From: Pterois miles
Lineage: Eukaryota > Chordata > Actinopteri > Perciformes > Scorpaenidae
NCBI GenBank assembly: GCA_947000775.1
Contig: CAMQGK010000008.1
Location: forward strand, 1,038,501-1,102,500
Direction of reading: 5' to 3'
Length of the DNA stretch: 64,000 nt
A model generated the notes under the pieces. That model made no database searches, was not told where the DNA came from, and worked only from the letters and a program-made list of their open reading frames with translations. Below are positions 59,535 to 64,000 of the stretch, in pieces. Numbering within the stretch: position 1 is the first letter of the stretch; each line of letters opens with the position of its first letter. The position numbers and the translations under genes are program-made.

Positions 59535-59764
59535 TGTTACAGTCGGGCTGGTCTTTGTGAGGCTAAATTAAGTGCAACCAAGTGCAGCCACAACAGGCTC
59601 ACCCAAAGAAGAGGAATGTTTCTTTCATCACAAACATGCTGGTGTTGAGTGGTTTGACAGCAGGTCTTTTTCTGTCCCACAGCTCTCACATACAGTACGC
59701 ACTGCCGAAAGTATATATACATATTGTATATATGTAAAGGAGTAACAGGGATGGGATTTCAGGT

Positions 59765-59935
59765 AGGTTTGTAGTGTTGTTGCCTAAACCTAACTAAGTT
59801 ATTTCCTGTGCAGACAGAAGTTTATTTTGAAAAGACTGGGGCAGAAAGTGACATTGCTGGGCATTTGTAGCAAAACACTTGAAAAATGAAGACTTTTCGT
59901 AAGATATCATACGAACAGTTTTATGGGGATATGTT
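59765..59935. repeat. Family K copy
   Basis: TTGTTGCCTAAACCTAACTA, TTTCCTGTGCAGACAG and AAGTTTATTTTGAAAAGAC match 33545-33610. Confidence 0.6.
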
Positions 59936-60961
59936 GAATTATGTTACTGTGACAGCCTTAATAAAAAAAAAAAAAACAGTCACTATCACTACGAAAGGTT
60001 AGGGTTACTAGTCACCACATTTATGTTAGCATTTTTATGAGTCCCAACTGCATCTGAATCTAGATCAGTAATATTAACTTTAAACTTGAGAGGAAAACAA
60101 AGAAACCAGGAATTCAAGCATCTCCAAACAGAAACCAAGTTCTTAAAGATCTGATAGCATTTATCCTCCATAACTGTGTGTTAGCAGTCAGTCCATCAGC
60201 ATTTACCAGAGTTAACGGACAGGGAATTAGGTGCATATTGACATTAAATCAGATATAAATTTCCTTCTGCCTATTGTCACTTCTTGGTGGCATCCACACA
60301 CATTCTGTTTGAAACCAAAGTGAAATGCATCCACAGGCAGCAAACTTTTCTAATCATATGTTAATAGTTTGTACATTGGCTTTAACTACTTTTATGGGCC
60401 TCTTTTGTTGTGTATTTATTTCACAATTCTTCGCTGTCTGTCGTTCAAACTAAGCGTTCCCATCTGTGACGCCGATAAATCACTCCGGAGGCTTCCAGCT
60501 CCATCTCTCCTCCCTGCCGACCTCTGTAATGCTCTGTCCTCTCATCTCCCTCCTCCTCCTTTCACACCCTTCTCATCCTCGCTTTCTTCTTCCTCTCACT
60601 TCGTCTCGGCCGTGACCTTTCATCTCTTCCCTCCCTCCCTCACCTCAAATCACCCCTGTTCATTTTTATGTTTACATCTGGTTTTTGGATGGTGCAACGC
60701 TGAGTTTTAGACTCTTTTTACAAGAACGTAGACAACAAAATCATCCATCTCTTTAGTGTGTCATTACATTATAGGGTTTCTACACAATTCTACAATTGAC
60801 GAAGAGGAGGCAGCCTTAACATTAGCAAGTATTATAATGACAGAGTAGCTTAATGTTGCTGAAGACGAAAGACTTTCACTTTTAGTTGAAAAGGTCTTGT
60901 TTTGCAGAAATATAGCCATTGTTTCAACATTTTGGTGATTTTGCGCATGCCGTTTCACTGT

Positions 60962-61488
60962 TAACTAGAAAAGCACTCGGAGAGCGCAGACCTCCGCCAA
61001 GCACCGTAGTTTCCCCCCTGGCGGTTTCTTCTGGATCTATCTCCTCAAGTATTAAAGCTAGATCAGAAATCTCTACCTCTAATATTAAATGCACAGTAGG
61101 CCAAAATGTAAGAGTACCCCCATTTTTTTATATAAATTGCTATAAAATCCACCATCTGGATCAGATCTGGATCAGGATTTGATAGAAGTACACATTGTAA
61201 ATCCCTGAGTCAAATTTCATGAGCTTTGGGCAACAATTACCAGAGATATTGAGAAACAATTTTTTGGGTCCCATTTACCCCAATGTTAACGAAGATTTCA
61301 AAGTGATCCAGAATCCAGGATTTCTTACGGATCACCCCCAAAATTAAATCAGTTCTTCCTTTTCACATTTTCGACACACCCTGAATTTCATCAAAATCCA
61401 TCCATAAGTTTTTGAATTATCTTGAACACAGACAAACAGACAGACAAACAGATAAACGCCGGCAAAAACATGAACTCCTTCGCGGAGG
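60962..61488 (+). mobile_element. Repeat with CCTCCGCCAAG termini, copy 2
   Basis: Shares both ends and about 400 bp of the right part with 20421-20992, including the rare flank ACTAGAAAAGCACTCGGAGA. The left interior (about 61020-61090) differs from the first copy. No transposase frame is present. Confidence 0.8.
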
Positions 61489-61699
61489 TAAATATAATCT
61501 TTATATGTTGTTGAATGAATTGTTGAATGTAAACCTAAAAAAAAAAAAAACAGTTTTAAGATGATTCTAGATGTCTCTAAACCTGCAAATCACCAAATCA
61601 GATTATTTTATTTTGGCAAGTATTGCATTTTCAATTTCTTGCCCAGAGTTAGACGAGAATATTGATGCCACTCATGTTTTTATGGTAAATATGGAGCTA

Positions 61700-62190
61700 C
61701 GTATATAAGAAGTGGACGTAGTCACCCTGACATCACCCATTGATTTGTGGACTGCTGTTTTGAAGCCTCAAATTCGACATTTTGGCCATCGCCATCTTGT
61801 TTTTTGGAACCAGAAGTGATAAGACATTTTTAGGTGACCAAAAGGTTCAAATAACTTTCATGAACTGAAAACACACAACTCCCAGACCGGACAACACCAT
61901 GGTAACACACAAGATGGCCACGCCCTAAAGCATACCCCTCATCTTTGTGTATTTGAATCTAAATGGGACCATAATTTACTAAATGAACATAATACTGAAT
62001 TGAAAACGTGAAACTAGCCATTGAGACCATAAACTCATGTTTACAAAGTTTACTGAGCTGAGAAAAAGCGAGAAAAAAAGCGAGAAGGGTAATTTATTCT
62101 CGCAACCAGAGGAGTTGCCCCCTGCTGGTTATTAGAGAAAATGCAAGTTTAAGCTAAAGCTTGAGTTTAGGCTTCACATTTCAAAACTGG
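61700..62190 (+). repeat. Family R, near full-length copy
   Basis: TATATAAGAAGTGGACGTAG, GGCCATCGCCATCTTG, GACCATAAACTCATGTTTAC and GCCCCCTGCTGGTTATTAG in family order. Confidence 0.85.
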
Positions 62191-62212
62191 AGGTAGGGGC
62201 ATGGCTACAGCC

Positions 62213-62330
62213 TGCAGCCGGTTAGCTTAGCTTAGCACAAAGGCTTGAAACTGTGGGAAACAGTTATAGCTTGGCTATGTCCAAGGGGCCTACTACCCAG
62301 TATTTATGTTAAACTAAGCTAACCGGCTAA
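62213..62330. repeat. Palindromic AGCTTAGC element
   Basis: CCGGTTAGCTTAGCTTAGCA at the left and AACTAAGCTAACCGG at the right are inverted; the middle carries GGAAACAGTTATAGC. Common fish MITE type; one arm is also at 48176. Confidence 0.75.
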
Positions 62331-62389
62331 AATGAAGAAAAGTTGTTGTTTTTAATGATATGGTTCACGCCAAATATTTGAAAAATGTG

Positions 62390-63613
62390 TCGATAGATGA
62401 AGCACACGTAGAGTTGATCATGTTGTTGATTGTGGCCTGTGGAGTGTTGGTCCACTCCTCTTAAATGGCTGTGTGAAGTTGCTGGATGTTGGAAGGAACT
62501 CGAGCACGCCGTCGTATACGTTGACCTAGAGCATCCCAAACATGCTCAATGGGTGACAATGTCCGGTGAGTATGCAGGCCATGCAAGAACTGGGATGTTT
62601 TCAGCTTCCAGGAACTGTGTACAGATCCTTCAACATGGGGCCGTACATTATCATGCTGCAACATGAGGTGATGGCGGTGGATGAATAGCACAACAATGGG
62701 CCTCAGGATCTCGTCACGGTATCTCTGTGCATTCAAAATGCCATCAATAAAATGCACCTGTGTTCATTGTCCATAACATACACCTACCCATACCATAACC
62801 CCACCGCCACCATGGGCCACTCGATTCACACTGTTGACACATACACGTTGTCTGCCATCTGCCCTGTACAGTGAAAACTGGGATTCATCCGTGAAAAGAA
62901 CACCTCTCCAAACTGCCAGACGCCACTGAAGGTGAGCATTTGCCCACTCAGGTCGGTTACATCGACGAACTACAGTCAGGTCAAGACCCCGGTGAGGACG
63001 ACGAGCATGCAGCTGAGCTTCCCTGAGATGGTTTCTGACAGTTTGTGCAGAAATTTTTTGGTTACGCAAAACTGACTGTTGCATCAGCCGTCCGGGTGGC
63101 TGGTCTCAGACAATGTTGCAGGTGAAGGTGCCGGATGTGGAAGTCCTGGGCTAGTGTAGTTATTGGTGTGTAGTATTGTTAGGCCGATTGGATGCACTGC
63201 CAAATTCTTGGAGACGCCTTTGGCAATGGCTTATGGTAGAGGAATGTACATTCAGTTCACGGGCAACAGCTCTGGTGGACATTCCTGCAGTCAGCATGCA
63301 ATTACAGGCTCCCTCAAAACTTGTGACATCTGAGGCATTAAGCTGTGTGATAAAACCACACATTTCAGAGTGGACTTTTATTGTGACAGTCTAAGGCACA
63401 TCTGTGCAATAGCCATGCTGTCTAATCAGCATCTTGATGTGCCACATCTGTGAGATGGATGGATTATTTCAGCAAAGGAGAAGTGTTCAATAACAGATTT
63501 AGACAAATTTGTGAACAATGTTTGGGAGAAATAGGCCTTTTGTGTACATAGAAAAAGTCTTAGACGTTTGACTAGCAAAAACAAAAGTGTTGCGTATATA
63601 TTTTTGGTCAGTA
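62390..63613 (-). mobile_element. Tc1/mariner transposon, inactive, 3' end missing
   Basis: The minus strand carries three pieces of a Tc1-like transposase: the N-terminal HTH region (GMSTRAVARELNVHSSTIS, 63363-63160), the middle with the first catalytic Asp (LFTDESQFSLYRADGRQRV, 63084-62764), and the C-terminal part with the second Asp and the Glu (MLQHDNVRPH and SPIEHVWDALG, 62757-62461). Frame changes, a stop before EEWTNTPQATINN and a short internal deletion after DGRQRV break it. The 5' terminal repeat ends at about 63611 with CTGACCAAAAATATATACGC beside a TA. The sequence stops matching after codon NNMINST near 62400, so the 3' repeat is gone. Confidence 0.93.
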
Positions 63614-64000
63614 TAATTAGCAACTGCTCTCACGGTTTAGACAATAATGAGGCCATTAGTAATGTCATCAGTCACACAGGTGTAACTAATAACATCATTA
63701 TTTGCTCGGCTACATTCATTTGTGCCAGCTGAGCCGGCATGTACACAGAGTGCTCAGCTGGCAAACTTAAATGGTATGCAGCCATTATTAATGTCATTAA
63801 ATCGATGACAAAACGTCCACCATGAGTCTATTTCAGGTTACAGCACCTGCTGTTGCAAAGTGACTTTGACCTGTACGCACTTCTGCTAACTCCTTATAGA
63901 AACCGAGAAATAATATCTGGTACTTTTAACATGTTTCTGTTTTGTCTCCTAAATAAATCAACCAGCTCTACATGATGTAAAAAGTTACCTAAAGAGCTGC

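Larger units (their letters stand above)
45181..64000. other. Upstream/intergenic region, no recognised gene
   Basis: Apart from the entries listed separately, I see no coding exon that I can assign. Runs of interest are an unexplained ORF at 46378-46710, weak membrane-protein-like frames at 51234-51695, and a promoter-like segment at 56450-56600. The remainder is AT-rich DNA with MITE, LINE and SINE debris. Confidence 0.5.

Overview
This is eukaryotic, almost certainly teleost fish, nuclear DNA. The signs are a split gene with GT-AG introns, an AT-rich background, many short tandem repeats, and typical fish transposons: a Tc1-like transposase, tRNA-derived SINEs, LINE 3' tails and palindromic MITEs. 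No prokaryotic operons, CRISPR arrays or genuine tRNA/rRNA genes were seen.

One gene can be read confidently: ndrg2 (N-myc downstream-regulated gene 2), on the minus strand. I rebuilt its coding sequence from 15 exons between 14374 (ATG) and 2170 (TGA). Every junction is GT-AG and the phases add up to a continuous 1104-nt frame (367 residues plus stop). It has the NDRG2-type N-terminus with the optional 14-residue segment (exon 2, 42 bp), the NDR alpha/beta-hydrolase-like domain without a classical nucleophile elbow, the Ser/Arg/Thr-rich tail and the family ending MEVSC. A leading non-coding exon is inferred at about 44.9-45.2 kb, which would make intron 1 about 30 kb. A polyadenylation signal is proposed near 1.63 kb. 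A possible first exon of a second minus-strand gene lies at about 1.23-1.3 kb; it is weak.

Layout: 1-1.2 kb, Penelope-like/LINE debris and a long (AT)n-T(n) tract; 1.2-1.5 kb, promoter-like; 1.6-14.4 kb, ndrg2 coding body, with a 1.4-kb minisatellite in intron 6 and a LINE fragment in intron 2; 14.4-44.9 kb, inferred intron 1, full of SINEs, MITEs and LINE tails, with several unique stretches that could be regulatory; 45-64 kb, upstream/intergenic DNA with MITEs, LINE tails, an unidentified 110-codon ORF, a CRE-bearing promoter-like segment and a broken Tc1 copy.

I found no new multi-gene system. The most informative observations are the cassette exon, the higher-order minisatellite inside ndrg2, nested transposon insertions with readable target-site duplications, a hammerhead-like motif, and candidate alternative promoters.
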